From contig NZ_PHRG01000001.1 in NCBI RefSeq assembly GCF_002803605.1, positions 124,001 through 188,000 on the forward strand: a DNA stretch of 64,000 nt, written 5' to 3'. Below, piece by piece: positions 42,133 to 51,569 of the stretch (position 1 is its first letter; each line of letters begins with the position of its first letter). A program made the position numbers and the translations under genes. The stretch is from Acinetobacter pseudolwoffii (GTDB lineage: Bacteria; Pseudomonadota; Gammaproteobacteria; Pseudomonadales; Moraxellaceae). The notes beneath the pieces were generated by a model. That model did no database searches. It was not told the origin of the DNA and worked only from the letters and a program-made list of their open reading frames with translations.

Positions 42133-43758
42133 ATGAAAAGTTTTAAAATTGCGATTGCTCAGTTCTCTCCACATGTGGGCAATTTGGATGCAAATACTCA
42201 AAAAATGATTGATCAGGCCAATCAGGCTAAAAAAGATAAGGCTGATCTGATTATCTTCCCTGAGCTTGCAATCTTGGGCTACCCTGCAGAAGATCTATTA
42301 ATTCGTCCAAGTCTGGCCAAACGCACCAAAGCTGCTTTTGAAAAACTGACTGAAGTCAAAGATATTGTGATGGTCTTCGGTTTTGTAAATCAAACTGAAG
42401 ATGGCCAGCGTTATAACTCAGCAGCCGTCATGAAAGATGGTGAGGTGCTGGGTATTTATAACAAACAGGTGTTGCCAAACTATGGTGTATTTGATGAAAA
42501 GCGTTATTTCGGTGAAGGTCATCAACATCTGGTATTTGAATATCTCGGACACAAATTTGGTGTGCTGATTTGTGAAGACGCATGGTCTTTAGCTACTGTA
42601 CAGCAGCTGGCAAAACTCAATATCGAAACTGCTCTGGTACTGAATGCCTCTCCATATGAAGTGGGTAAACCACAACACCGTATCGAGACCATGGCAGCTC
42701 TGGTAAAACAATTGAATATCAATCTGGTCTATTGTAACCAGGTCGGTGGTCAGGATGATCTGATCTTTGACGGTACCAGCTTTGTGTTAAATAAATCTGG
42801 CGAAGTCGCGCTACAGGCCCCAAGTTTCCAGGAAAGCCTTTCTATCGCAGAATATGATGCTGAACAGCTTCAATTTAGCAAAGGTACAATTACACCTGCG
42901 CTGGACACCATGGCTGAGATCTATCAGAGCCTGGTGATGGCAACCCGTGATTATGTACAGCGTTCTGGCTTCCCCGGCGTGATTCTGGGCCTATCGGGTG
43001 GGATCGATTCTGCCCTGACCCTTGCGATTGCTGCAGATGCCATTGGTGCAGACAAAGTTCAGGCGGTCATGATGCCTTATACCTATACCGCGCAAATCAG
43101 CGTAGAAGATGCGGCTGAACAAGCAAAAAATATGGGTGTAACTTTTGGTATTGCCGAAATCAATCCGGTAGTAAACGGCTTTATGCAGGTACTCTTCCCG
43201 TTCTTTGGAAGCGCCCCGGCAGATGCGACTGAGGAAAACCTGCAAGCACGTTCGCGTGGCACCTTATTAATGGCGCTTTCCAACAAGTTCGGCAATCTGG
43301 TGCTTGCGACCGGAAATAAATCTGAACTGGCTGTAGGTTATTGCACACTGTATGGTGACATGGTTGGTGGCTATGCCGTCTTAAAAGATGTGTACAAAAC
43401 CATTGTATTTGAACTGGCGAAATATCGTAACAGTATTTCAGAAACACCCGTGATTCCAGAACGTGTTATTACTCGTCCACCATCAGCAGAACTGCGTCCA
43501 GATCAGGTCGATCAAGACTCTTTACCTTCGTATGACATTCTGGATGCCATCCTGTATTCATACATCGAAGAAGACATGAGTCAAGACGATATTATTGACA
43601 AAGGTTTTGATGCCGAGGTGGTGAAAAAAGTCATCCGTCTGGTCGACATGAATGAATACAAGCGCCGCCAAGGTGCAATTGGACCACGAATCAGTTCACG
43701 TTCTTATGGGCGCGAACGTCGTTATCCAATCGTCAATGGCTGGAAAGCAGGTAACTAA
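42133..43758 (+). CDS. nadE: NAD+ synthase, glutamine-dependent
   Basis: A 541-residue enzyme for the last step of NAD synthesis, amidation of nicotinate adenine dinucleotide using ATP and glutamine. The N-terminal nitrilase-like glutaminase domain has Glu44 (FPELAILGYP), a Lys in YNKQVLPNYG and the Cys nucleophile in LICEDAWS. The C-terminal synthetase domain has the PP-loop LSGGIDSA (287-294). Single gene with its own terminator. Confidence 0.96.
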   Translation: MKSFKIAIAQFSPHVGNLDANTQKMIDQANQAKKDKADLIIFPELAILGYPAEDLLIRPSLAKRTKAAFEKLTEVKDIVMVFGFVNQTEDGQRYNSAAVMKDGEVLGIYNKQVLPNYGVFDEKRYFGEGHQHLVFEYLGHKFGVLICEDAWSLATVQQLAKLNIETALVLNASPYEVGKPQHRIETMAALVKQLNINLVYCNQVGGQDDLIFDGTSFVLNKSGEVALQAPSFQESLSIAEYDAEQLQFSKGTITPALDTMAEIYQSLVMATRDYVQRSGFPGVILGLSGGIDSALTLAIAADAIGADKVQAVMMPYTYTAQISVEDAAEQAKNMGVTFGIAEINPVVNGFMQVLFPFFGSAPADATEENLQARSRGTLLMALSNKFGNLVLATGNKSELAVGYCTLYGDMVGGYAVLKDVYKTIVFELAKYRNSISETPVIPERVITRPPSAELRPDQVDQDSLPSYDILDAILYSYIEEDMSQDDIIDKGFDAEVVKKVIRLVDMNEYKRRQGAIGPRISSRSYGRERRYPIVNGWKAGN

Positions 43759-43783
43759 GCCCTTTTCTTAGTTATTTAAATCG

Positions 43784-43816
43784 AATCGCCCGAGTGAATA
43801 CTGGGGCGATTTTTTT
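43784..43816 (+). terminator. Intrinsic terminator of nadE
   Basis: The stem AATCGCCC / GGGCGATT with an 11-12-nt loop and a run of T. Confidence 0.8.
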
Positions 43817-43935
43817 ATATCGACGCTAAAAGTAGAAAATTAATCAACAATCACAGAAAAATAATTTTGGAAATATCTGAAATTTTACTGGATGCTTCAA
43901 ATAATTTTTATCATGCGCCATACTTTTTAAAAGAC

Positions 43936-43970
43936 AAAAAAAGAGACCAAGCTGAGAGCTTGGTCTTTTA
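43936..43970 (-). terminator. Intrinsic terminator of tRNA-Met
   Basis: A 10-bp stem AGACCAAGCT / AGCTTGGTCT, loop GAG, followed on the minus strand by a T-run, four bases after the tRNA end. Confidence 0.85.
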
Positions 43971-43973
43971 AAA

Positions 43974-44050
43974 TGGTGGCTATGACGAGACTTGAACTTG
44001 TGACCCCCGCATTATGAGTGCGGTGCTCTAACCAACTGAGCTACATAGCC
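43974..44050 (-). tRNA. tRNA-Met (CAT), elongator type
   Basis: A 77-nt cloverleaf on the minus strand: acceptor GGCTATG / CATAGCC, D-arm GCTCAGTTGGTTAGAGC, anticodon loop CTCATAA giving CAT, T-arm with TTCAAGT, encoded CCA. The first acceptor pair is G-C and the sequence is close to E. coli elongator tRNA-Met, so it is neither the initiator nor the lysidine tRNA-Ile. Confidence 0.96.
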
Positions 44051-44065
44051 GTAAACTGTGTGCGC

Positions 44066-44094
44066 ATTATCGTAATTTCAGGTGCTATCGTCAA
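44066..44094 (-). promoter_or_regulatory. Promoter of tRNA-Met
   Basis: On the minus strand, -35 TTGACG (44089-44094), 17-bp spacer, -10 GATAAT (44066-44071), directly upstream of the tRNA. Confidence 0.72.
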
Positions 44095-44226
44095 GCATTT
44101 TAAAACACAAATGTTCAGTCTTTATGCAAATGAAGAATAAACTCTTAAACTTTAAACAATATTAGATTTTTTATTTGGTATTTCACATATTCTTATGAAG
44201 AACTTTAATGCTTGGAGCTTTCACCG

Positions 44227-44631
44227 ATGTACAAAATTAACATACTGATTCTTTTGCTCAGCACTTTAGCAATCACCGCCTGCCAAGTGATTTCTCCTAT
44301 TTTTGTCAACTACAATGGAGTACGTCGCGATGTGGCACAGTGGATTAATCATCAACAATTCATGAGCATGCAACAGAAACGCACCTTGGCGCAATTAAGT
44401 CGGGCTCAACAGCAAATCAAGCGTTATCCGGAATATGATCAGACTCAACGACTGGCCATTGCCAAAGAAAATCAGATTGCATTCTATTGTGCACGTTTGC
44501 ATGTGAACGAACATAAAATCCAGCAACTGCAACAACAAATTTTCGCACCTGAGACGCAGGCGATTTTAAATCAATATGAACAACTGGCACCACAAATCAA
44601 ATTGGACCCGGCATCCATTCAATGTGATTGA
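44227..44631 (+). CDS. Predicted lipoprotein, unknown
   Basis: A 134-residue protein with signal peptide and lipobox ITAC (Cys19). The mature part is a Gln-rich helical region (MQQKRTLAQLSRAQQQIKRY, then IQQLQQQIF) suggesting a coiled coil, with two more cysteines. No family recognised. The ATG at 44227 has GGAG about 9 bases upstream; an upstream TTG overlaps that site. Confidence 0.7.
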   Translation: MYKINILILLLSTLAITACQVISPIFVNYNGVRRDVAQWINHQQFMSMQQKRTLAQLSRAQQQIKRYPEYDQTQRLAIAKENQIAFYCARLHVNEHKIQQLQQQIFAPETQAILNQYEQLAPQIKLDPASIQCD

Positions 44632-44871
44632 CAATCAGCTTGAATATTTCTATAAATCCATATAATTCAATTACTTAAAATTAATAAACCATGAAGCTTA
44701 AAACTCAGAAATCTGCGTTTAACTGTTTAATCTATTAGACATTATACCTATGTATTTACTTGGTTTTATTTTTATACAATACAGGCTATGATCAAAGTAT
44801 AAACAACTATTCGTACTCGGTTTAACGCGTCATCATTTTTATAACACTTAATTCCCAACAGGAGAATTCTA

Positions 44872-45312
44872 ATGCCTTTTGAACATATTTTAGTTCCTAT
44901 TGACGGTTCGGAAACATCTTATGCTGCCGTTGATAAAGCAGTCGAAGTTGCCAAAGCATTTAACAGTAAAGTGACAGTGGTACAGGTACTGACACTCGAC
45001 CCTTATATTGCTGCGGAATATATCTCTGCAGCGCAAACCAACGACCTGATTGAACGTGCTCGCACCTCGATCTTAAAAACTCTGGATGAAGCCAAAGCAA
45101 AATTCTCTGGTGCAGGTGTTGAAGTAGATACCCAGCTACTTGAAGGCCAGGTGATTTATAGCGAGATTGTCAAAGCAGCGAAAGATTTAAATTCTGACCT
45201 GATCATAATTGGTTCACATGGCCGTACTGGCTTCAAGAAACTGTTCCTGGGCAGCGTAGCTCAAAGCATTCTAGGTCAGGCCGATATTCCAGTGATGGTT
45301 ATTCGCAAGTAA
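44872..45312 (+). CDS. Universal stress protein, UspA family
   Basis: A 146-residue Usp domain with N-terminal strand HILVPIDGSETS and the ATP-binding signature GSHGRTGFKKLFLGSVAQSI (G-x2-G-x9-G-S/T). Proteins of this group form dimers in the cytosol and help survival under starvation or oxidative stress. AGGAG precedes the ATG by 8 bases. Single gene with terminator. Confidence 0.92.
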   Translation: MPFEHILVPIDGSETSYAAVDKAVEVAKAFNSKVTVVQVLTLDPYIAAEYISAAQTNDLIERARTSILKTLDEAKAKFSGAGVEVDTQLLEGQVIYSEIVKAAKDLNSDLIIIGSHGRTGFKKLFLGSVAQSILGQADIPVMVIRK

Positions 45313-45326
45313 TCCGTGCATCAAAC

Positions 45327-45362
45327 TCAAAATCCCCACTTTCTAAAAGCGGGGATTTTTTA
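45327..45362. terminator. Terminator between uspA-like gene and alkyltransferase-like gene
   Basis: The stem AAAATCCCC / GGGGATTTT with an approximately 15-nt loop and T-runs both ways. Confidence 0.75.
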
Positions 45363-45365
45363 TAT

Positions 45366-45707
45366 CTAGACCCAACCATCCCACTGATAGCGTTTTAAAT
45401 CCACACGATCACCATTCAGCACAATCCCTTCCTGTATCAGCTTTTGTTGCTGAATATTCTGGCCAGATGAATCAAGCTTGTTCAGACTGATTTTAGCTTG
45501 TGCATTGATCACCCGATACCAGGGAATGTCGGTATTTTCTTCCAGATGACTTAAAACCCGACCCACTAAACGTGCATGTTGAGGTAAACCGGCCAGTCTG
45601 GCAATCTGCCCATAGGTTGCAACTTTTGCATAAGGGATCTGACTGACCACAGTCAAAATCATCTCTGCCATTTCCTGACTGGCTGAACTTGTCTTGCTGC
45701 ATTTCAT
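45366..45707 (-). CDS. Alkyltransferase-like (ATL) DNA-binding protein
   Basis: A 113-residue MGMT-fold protein (ILTVVSQIPYAKVATYGQIA, then ARLVGRVLSHLE with the DNA-contact Arg). The active-site PCHR of methyltransferases is replaced by PWYRV, so the acceptor cysteine is missing. Such ATL proteins (E. coli YbaZ, yeast Atl1) bind O6-alkylguanine, flip it out and recruit nucleotide excision repair. Single gene on the minus strand. Confidence 0.88.
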   Translation of the reverse strand: MKCSKTSSASQEMAEMILTVVSQIPYAKVATYGQIARLAGLPQHARLVGRVLSHLEENTDIPWYRVINAQAKISLNKLDSSGQNIQQQKLIQEGIVLNGDRVDLKRYQWDGWV

Positions 45708-45860
45708 CTGTTCAATAGTACCTTTAAATAAAAGATCACGCCCTGATCCCCCTATTAACAGCTATAGGAAAATAATCACGCCTGATTAAATGCTGAGTCA
45801 AGCGATCTCATTTCACTATTAAACATAATCCAGTAGCGCTTTATCTTCTGGATTTTATCT

Positions 45861-47360
45861 TTAGAAATTATCTGGATTTTCCAGCCGTTTTACCTCTTGA
45901 ACTTTGTCTGGATGATGTACAGTAGCAACACCATCGATATCTTTCTGATCAATCAGAATCTCTGGCTGAAAAATAGTGATGGTTTCATTTCCTTTGACAT
46001 CTTCTCCAACAATATATTGAAAACCCTTACGGTTCAGCTTGTGGCACATACGCTGGTACCAGCCTTTAAAGCCCTGTGTGTCTTCCTCGGGATTATAGTA
46101 AAAAGCATTCATCACCGCAGGTAAGCCCAGACCACACACCAGACCCGACAAGAGCACCACAATAAAGGTATAGCCCACCAAGATACTGCTATAAGCCTCT
46201 AGCTGAGGAATATTGGCCACCGCCAGAATAAGCGCCAGGGAAATCCCGCCACGCACACCGCCCCAGGACAAAATCGTTAAACTGCCGTTATAGCTTTTTC
46301 GGCGTATTTTGGGGAACATGGCAAATGCCAAGTGATTGGCAGCAAAGCGCGCTAGATGTAAAATAATAAATGCCACAATCCCGCCCAAGACCAGACTGGT
46401 ACTCAGGTCAAGAATAAACAACTCCAAGCCAATCAGAGTAAACAGGAAGGAGTTAATAATCCCTTCAACCGTATGCCAGAAATGGTTCACGTCACCAATA
46501 TCGGCATCGGCCAGAATTTCTTTCCATTTATTACCGACAATTAAGCCACCAATGACACAGGCAATCGGTGCTGAAGCATGGGCCAATAAAGCAATAAGAT
46601 AAGAGCCACATGCCAATAAAGCAGTGGTCAGAATCAGTGACTCCATTTCATGCTTGCCACGCAAGATTCTTAATATTGCAAAGCCAAATCCCAGACCAAT
46701 CAGTACGGCCACCACAATCTCATACAATAAAGTTTGCATGACAGCCAGTACCGTAAAGTTTTCGCCTTGCAGAACATTGAGCAGGGTCATAAATAAGGCG
46801 ATACACATGGCATCATTAAATAACGATTCGCCTTCCAGCTTGACAATCAGATGATGCGGTGCGCGAACTGAACTCAATACGCCTTTAATGCCGATCGGAT
46901 CAGTCGCACCTAAAGCCGCACCAAGTAATAACAACACCAGTAAATCCACATGATTACCAATCAGGAACTGATAGCCATATAAAACTGCACCAAAGAACAC
47001 CGCGCAAAAGACCAGCGCTAAACTTGCCAAAATACCAATCGGTCGCCAATGATTACGTAAATCTGAAACCTTAAACTTCAGTGCAGATGAGGTCAGAATA
47101 AAGCAGATCACCCCATTGATCAGAAAGTCATAAAAATCGATGTTACGAACAGCCTGCTCGATATTGTCAATATTAATACTAAAGAATGGATTACCTTGTA
47201 ATAAACTGGCGCCCCATTGCAAAATAAAAACAAAGATGGCCGAAACAATCGGAACACCGATCGCTTGCGGAAAACCTAAAACACGCTTATTAAACATAGT
47301 GGTGGCAATGGAAAGTGCAAAGACCACCGTGAGTAGCTGAAGAAAAAAGAAATTTCCCAT
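45861..47360 (-). CDS. Na+/H+ antiporter, CPA1 family
   Basis: A 499-residue protein with about 12 membrane helices and the CPA1 ion-site motifs GATDPIGIKGV and EGESLFND. Residues 415-499 form a cytoplasmic tail (EDTQGFKGWYQRM ... GNETITIFQP) that could regulate activity. It should exchange sodium or potassium for protons across the inner membrane. A NhaP-like name is plausible; the exact cation is unknown. Confidence 0.9.
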   Translation of the reverse strand: MGNFFFLQLLTVVFALSIATTMFNKRVLGFPQAIGVPIVSAIFVFILQWGASLLQGNPFFSINIDNIEQAVRNIDFYDFLINGVICFILTSSALKFKVSDLRNHWRPIGILASLALVFCAVFFGAVLYGYQFLIGNHVDLLVLLLLGAALGATDPIGIKGVLSSVRAPHHLIVKLEGESLFNDAMCIALFMTLLNVLQGENFTVLAVMQTLLYEIVVAVLIGLGFGFAILRILRGKHEMESLILTTALLACGSYLIALLAHASAPIACVIGGLIVGNKWKEILADADIGDVNHFWHTVEGIINSFLFTLIGLELFILDLSTSLVLGGIVAFIILHLARFAANHLAFAMFPKIRRKSYNGSLTILSWGGVRGGISLALILAVANIPQLEAYSSILVGYTFIVVLLSGLVCGLGLPAVMNAFYYNPEEDTQGFKGWYQRMCHKLNRKGFQYIVGEDVKGNETITIFQPEILIDQKDIDGVATVHHPDKVQEVKRLENPDNF

Positions 47361-47589
47361 TCGGTTTCCTAAAGTCGGGCGAGATGGAGCAATATGCGCC
47401 GAGCGGCATGGTCAAAATAGAGATTTGAATAGCAGAGCATTAATAAAAAGGCATTCTAGCAAAACAAGTTTAATCCTCTTTTTATCGAATTGAGTTAAGT
47501 TTCTTTTCAGTATTTCCGAATGATGACTTAACATACAGATCAGCACTCGGCTTTTGCTTTCCCATCTTTCTATTTTGAATTTTTCTCCC

Positions 47590-48144
47590 ATGCACCAAAC
47601 TGTCAAAACCATTTTTCGTCTTTGTTTTGCGAGCGTGATTTTTCTGATCACCTTATCCTTATGTTTTACCTGCTTCGCTAAAATTCAGGAGATTCTGCAG
47701 GCAGAACAGCATTATCAGCAGGCAACCCGTATTCCCTTGAAAAGTACAACTGGCGAACAGTATGTTTTGGTATCTAATAACCAGCGACCGGACAATGCCA
47801 TTTTTATTCTGATTGCAGGAAATGGTTATGTGGCCAAAATCAATTGTGAGCATTACAGTGCTTTATGTAGTGATGAGGACAATCAATCACATACCCGTCA
47901 AATCCAGAGCGCCCACCTAATTAAAGCGGGAAATCTGTTTTATATTGAAAAAATTCAATTTAGAGATAGCCGGACTGGCAAAGTCACGGCTCTCGAATAT
48001 ACCAACCATGATATGCAGCAGTTCTATCAAAATGACATCAACAATCTCAAATATACGGTCTTTGCCATTGCCTTGTTTGCTTTGGCCGCCTTATTTGTCA
48101 GTATCAAGATATTAAGAAATTTCCGGCGTTTTCTGCATAAATAA
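47590..48144 (+). CDS. Membrane protein of unknown function
   Basis: A 184-residue protein with one N-terminal membrane segment (about 8-28, FRLCFASVIFLITLSL), a periplasmic domain of about 120 residues with two cysteines, and a second segment near the C-terminus (about 150-172) followed by a basic tail. No known domain. Start taken at ATG 47590; an earlier start at 47554 would add a non-hydrophobic extension. Confidence 0.6.
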   Translation: MHQTVKTIFRLCFASVIFLITLSLCFTCFAKIQEILQAEQHYQQATRIPLKSTTGEQYVLVSNNQRPDNAIFILIAGNGYVAKINCEHYSALCSDEDNQSHTRQIQSAHLIKAGNLFYIEKIQFRDSRTGKVTALEYTNHDMQQFYQNDINNLKYTVFAIALFALAALFVSIKILRNFRRFLHK

Positions 48145-48205
48145 AAAAGGATTGCCTGCTCCACAGCTGCCCCACAATTGAATTAAGTAGATTTTGGAGA
48201 TGCGA

Positions 48206-48300
48206 GTGTGACAAGGAGGTCACACCTTAGCCATCACGACAAGCATGTTGTGTATGGCGAACAAAAGACTTTTGCCTGCTTTTGACCTGTCAAAAGCAGG
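48206..48300. repeat. Three-hairpin structured element
   Basis: Three adjacent inverted repeats: GTGTGAC-aaggag-GTCACAC (48206-48225); GCCATCACGACA-agca-TGTTGTG-t-ATGGC (48230-48258, one G-U and one bulge); CCTGCTTTTG-acctgt-CAAAAGCAGG (48275-48300, perfect). It lies between convergent genes. It looks like a dispersed repeat or structured RNA element, not a simple terminator. Confidence 0.6.
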
Positions 48301-48351
48301 ATTTCATGACGTCATAGATTCAAACTATAACCAAAGTTAAAATGATGAGAA

Positions 48352-48374
48352 GCAGTGGCACCTGCTCCTTTTTT
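48352..48374 (+). terminator. Probable terminator before the zinc metallopeptidase gene end
   Basis: The stem AGCAG / CTGCT with loop TGGCAC and CCTTTTTT downstream. It would stop plus-strand transcription from the preceding membrane-protein gene. Confidence 0.6.
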
Positions 48375-48387
48375 ATCTGGAAACAAG

Positions 48388-49293
48388 CTAAATATTTTGG
48401 TTAAAGGTATCGCAATTCGAAACCTGACCCGATTTCAAGCCGGTATTAAACCACTGTACGCGCTGCGCACTGCTGCCATGGGTAAAGCTGTCCGGTACCA
48501 CCTGCCCGCGAGCACGTTTCTGTAAATAGTCATCACCAATTTTATGTGCGGCATCCATAGCTTCCTGCACATCTCCCTGTTCCAGAAACTGGGTGCGCTG
48601 ATGATTATGGTAGGCCCAGACTCCAGCCAGACAGTCTGCCTGCAATTCTTGGCGCACTGAAAGCTGGTTACTCTGTACCTCGCTTGCCTGCTGACGTGCC
48701 TGCTGTACTTGAGAGGAAATCCCCAAAATCGTCTGGATATGATGACCTACTTCATGGGCCACCACATAAGCCTGCGCAAAATCTCCGGCCTGATCATTAC
48801 GGGAGAGTTCGGTGGCATTCTGTTCCCCACTAATCCCCATCTGAGTACGCATATCTTTAAAGAATGCGGTATCGATATAAACTTTCTGGTCTGCCGGACA
48901 GTAGAAAGGTCCCATCGCCGCCTGAGCCGTACCACAACCCGAATTCACAATGCCATTGAACAAAACCAGTTTCGGGGGAACATACTGCTGATTTAACTGC
49001 TGCTGAAACACCTGAGTCCAGGTATCTTCAGTATCTGCCAGTACGGTGCCGACAAAATCAATCGACTCCTGCTGTTCCGGCGTAGGATTTTCCAGACCCC
49101 GTGTTTCCGCCGTACCCGATACGCCTTGGGTGACCTGTTTGGTGGTTTGATAAGCTTGCTGTGGATCGACGCCGAAGAATTTCCAGGCCACAAAAGCCAC
49201 AATCAACCCAATAATACTGATTCCGCCAGCTTTGGCACCACCACCGCGACGGTCTTCTACATTACTACTGACACGACGACCTTTCCAACGCAT
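48388..49293 (-). CDS. Neutral zinc metallopeptidase, YpfJ family
   Basis: A 301-residue protein with a basic, Gly-rich N-terminus, one membrane helix (about 24-40) and an extracytoplasmic zincin domain with HEVGHH (180-185). It also has the family blocks GCGTAQAAMGPFYCPADQKV and QELQADCLAGVWA (third ligand region). Its substrate is unknown. The next gene upstream, the YedI-like gene, is 48 bases away on the same strand. Confidence 0.9.
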   Translation of the reverse strand: MRWKGRRVSSNVEDRRGGGAKAGGISIIGLIVAFVAWKFFGVDPQQAYQTTKQVTQGVSGTAETRGLENPTPEQQESIDFVGTVLADTEDTWTQVFQQQLNQQYVPPKLVLFNGIVNSGCGTAQAAMGPFYCPADQKVYIDTAFFKDMRTQMGISGEQNATELSRNDQAGDFAQAYVVAHEVGHHIQTILGISSQVQQARQQASEVQSNQLSVRQELQADCLAGVWAYHNHQRTQFLEQGDVQEAMDAAHKIGDDYLQKRARGQVVPDSFTHGSSAQRVQWFNTGLKSGQVSNCDTFNQNI

Positions 49294-49341
49294 AGTTTTT
49301 TCCTTTTCTTCATCTGCTCAATTTGCAGATATTTTTGCATC

Positions 49342-50268
49342 TTAAGCTTTTGATGATTTGGGCCAGATTTTTTTAATCAGGCTGATGACCAGCATCACCA
49401 GCAGACCCGCTAAAATTCCCACGGCGAAATTAATCAAGGTCGGTGTCAGGGCACCTACAATATTTCCGATACTGGGAATATCCTGTACATAGCTAACACT
49501 ATCTTCAGTAAAGTGGTGAATAACAGGAATAGCATGATTAATAATTCCCCCACCGACCAGGAACATCGCAGCAGTTCCAACAACTGATAAAATTTTCATC
49601 AGAATCGGGGCAAATGCCAACAAGCCGCGTCCTATTTGTTGTTTAAAATCGGACTGCTGCTCGGTCAGATGCAGACCGATATCATCCAGTTTGACAATCA
49701 GGGCAACAAAACCATAGACCCCGATGGTCATCACGATCGCGATCAGGCTTAAAACGGTAACTTTGGTCAGCATAGAGGCTGCTGCCACCGTCCCCAAGGT
49801 AATCACGATAATTTCAGCCGAAAGGATAAAGTCGGTGCGAATCGCGCCTTTGACTTTTTCATTTTCAAACTGGTGCAAATCTGTTTCAGTCTGGATCAGT
49901 TGCTCACGGGCCTGTTCAGCATCCTTGGCCTTCGGTGTATACAAGGTGTGTACGATTTTTTCCACGCCTTCATAACACAGAAACAAACCACCCAGCACCA
50001 ATAAGGGGTTAATCAGCCAGCCGGCAATAAAGCTGATTAACAAGGCCAGCGGCACTAAAATCAGCTTATTGACAAAAGAACCTTTGGCCACTTTCCAGAC
50101 TACTGGTAATTCACGATCTGCCCGTACGCCTGACACTTGCTGTGCATTTAAAGCCAGATCATCACCGAGGACGCCTGCTGTTTTTTTGGCTGCCATTTTG
50201 CTCATCACAGCCACATCATCCAAGACCGTCGCAATATCATCTAATAATAGTAATAAACTGCTCGCCAT
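49342..50268 (-). CDS. DUF808 / YedI-like inner-membrane protein
   Basis: A 308-residue membrane protein starting MASSLLLLLDDIATVLDDVA, the typical YedI start, followed by KMAAKKTAGVLGDDLALNAQ. About six membrane helices, with a soluble helical insert near 115-150. Function unknown in the family. The ATG at 50268 has AGGA 8 bases upstream. Confidence 0.87.
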   Translation of the reverse strand: MASSLLLLLDDIATVLDDVAVMSKMAAKKTAGVLGDDLALNAQQVSGVRADRELPVVWKVAKGSFVNKLILVPLALLISFIAGWLINPLLVLGGLFLCYEGVEKIVHTLYTPKAKDAEQAREQLIQTETDLHQFENEKVKGAIRTDFILSAEIIVITLGTVAAASMLTKVTVLSLIAIVMTIGVYGFVALIVKLDDIGLHLTEQQSDFKQQIGRGLLAFAPILMKILSVVGTAAMFLVGGGIINHAIPVIHHFTEDSVSYVQDIPSIGNIVGALTPTLINFAVGILAGLLVMLVISLIKKIWPKSSKA

Positions 50269-50457
50269 ACTTATTATCCTTATCATATTTCAGTTTATTT
50301 TAATCAAAATTCTTAAAAATATTGTATTCACTTGTTTAATTAATAAGATTTTTTTAATACAGCTTTTTTTCTGGCTGACAATCAAAAACAGAATACCGTA
50401 CAATATTGCCATTCGTTAAAATACAGCTGTAGTACTGACTACCCTTTGGAATAAATA

Positions 50458-51471
50458 ATGAGTAATCAAGATAATCGTCCAGTGATCTTGACGGGCGACC
50501 GTCCTACCGGACAACTTCACCTCGGCCACTTTGTCGGTTCATTACGCTCTCGTGTAGGCCTGCAAGATTCTCACCATCAACACTTGTTACTTGCTGATGC
50601 TCAAGCACTCACCGATAATGCCGATAATTTTGAAAAAGTACGTCGTAACATTATTGAAGTGGCAACGGATTATCTGGCTGTCGGTATTGATCCAACTAAA
50701 ACTACAATTTGTGTTCAGTCATGTTTACCTGCCTTAAACGAACTGACGATGCTTTACCTCAATTTCGTGACGGTGTCACGTTTAGAGCGTAACCCGACCA
50801 TTAAATCTGAAATCCAGATGCGTGGTTTTGAGCGCGATATTCCAGCGGGTTTCTTATGCTACCCGGTGGCTCAGGCAGCAGACATTACGGCATTCAAGGC
50901 CACTGTTGTTCCTGTGGGTGAAGATCAGATTCCAATGATCGAACAGACCAATGAAATCGTGCGTCGTCTGAACCGTCAAATCGGTCATGACCTGTTACCA
51001 GAATGTAAAGCGCTACTGTCTAATGTCGGCCGCCTCCCTGGTTTTGATGGCAAAGCGAAAATGTCAAAATCTTTGGGCAATACCATTGTGCTGGATGCGA
51101 CAGATAAAGATATTAAAAAAGCCGTCAATGCCATGTATACCGATCCGAATCATCTTCGTGTGGAAGACCCAGGTCAGGTTGAAGGCAATGTAGTATTCAC
51201 TTATCTGGACGCCTTTGATCCAAACAAAGAAGAACTGGAAGAGCTTAAGGCATACTACCGTCGTGGTGGTTTAGGCGATGGTACAGTGAAAAAACGTCTG
51301 GAAGGCATTCTCAAAGAATTGATTGGTCCAATCCGTGAGCGCCGTATGGAGCTTGCTAAAGACCCTGACTATATTATGGATATTTTAAAGACCGGAACAG
51401 ATAAATGTCGTGATATTACTCAGGCGACTTTAGATGAAGTGAAAACCGGTTTAGGTGTATTCCGTTTCTAA
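50458..51471 (+). CDS. trpS: Tryptophan-tRNA ligase
   Basis: A 337-residue class Ic aminoacyl-tRNA synthetase. HLGH (21-24) is the HIGH motif, GEDQIPMIEQTNEI contacts ATP and tryptophan, and KMSKS spans residues 201-205. It charges tRNA-Trp. Divergent from the YedI-like gene, followed by a terminator and then an sRNA candidate. Confidence 0.97.
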   Translation: MSNQDNRPVILTGDRPTGQLHLGHFVGSLRSRVGLQDSHHQHLLLADAQALTDNADNFEKVRRNIIEVATDYLAVGIDPTKTTICVQSCLPALNELTMLYLNFVTVSRLERNPTIKSEIQMRGFERDIPAGFLCYPVAQAADITAFKATVVPVGEDQIPMIEQTNEIVRRLNRQIGHDLLPECKALLSNVGRLPGFDGKAKMSKSLGNTIVLDATDKDIKKAVNAMYTDPNHLRVEDPGQVEGNVVFTYLDAFDPNKEELEELKAYYRRGGLGDGTVKKRLEGILKELIGPIRERRMELAKDPDYIMDILKTGTDKCRDITQATLDEVKTGLGVFRF

Positions 51472-51488
51472 ACATAAAATGACCACCT

Positions 51489-51516
51489 AAAGCTCTTCAT
51501 ATGAAGGGCTTTTTTA
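51489..51516 (+). terminator. Intrinsic terminator of trpS
   Basis: The stem AAAGCTCTTC / GAAGGGCTTT (one G-U) with loop ATAT and a T-run. Confidence 0.82.
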
Positions 51517-51569
51517 TTGCGAGGTGTTTATGCACGATAAAGCAGCAAACTCGCCCATAGAATCTCCAT

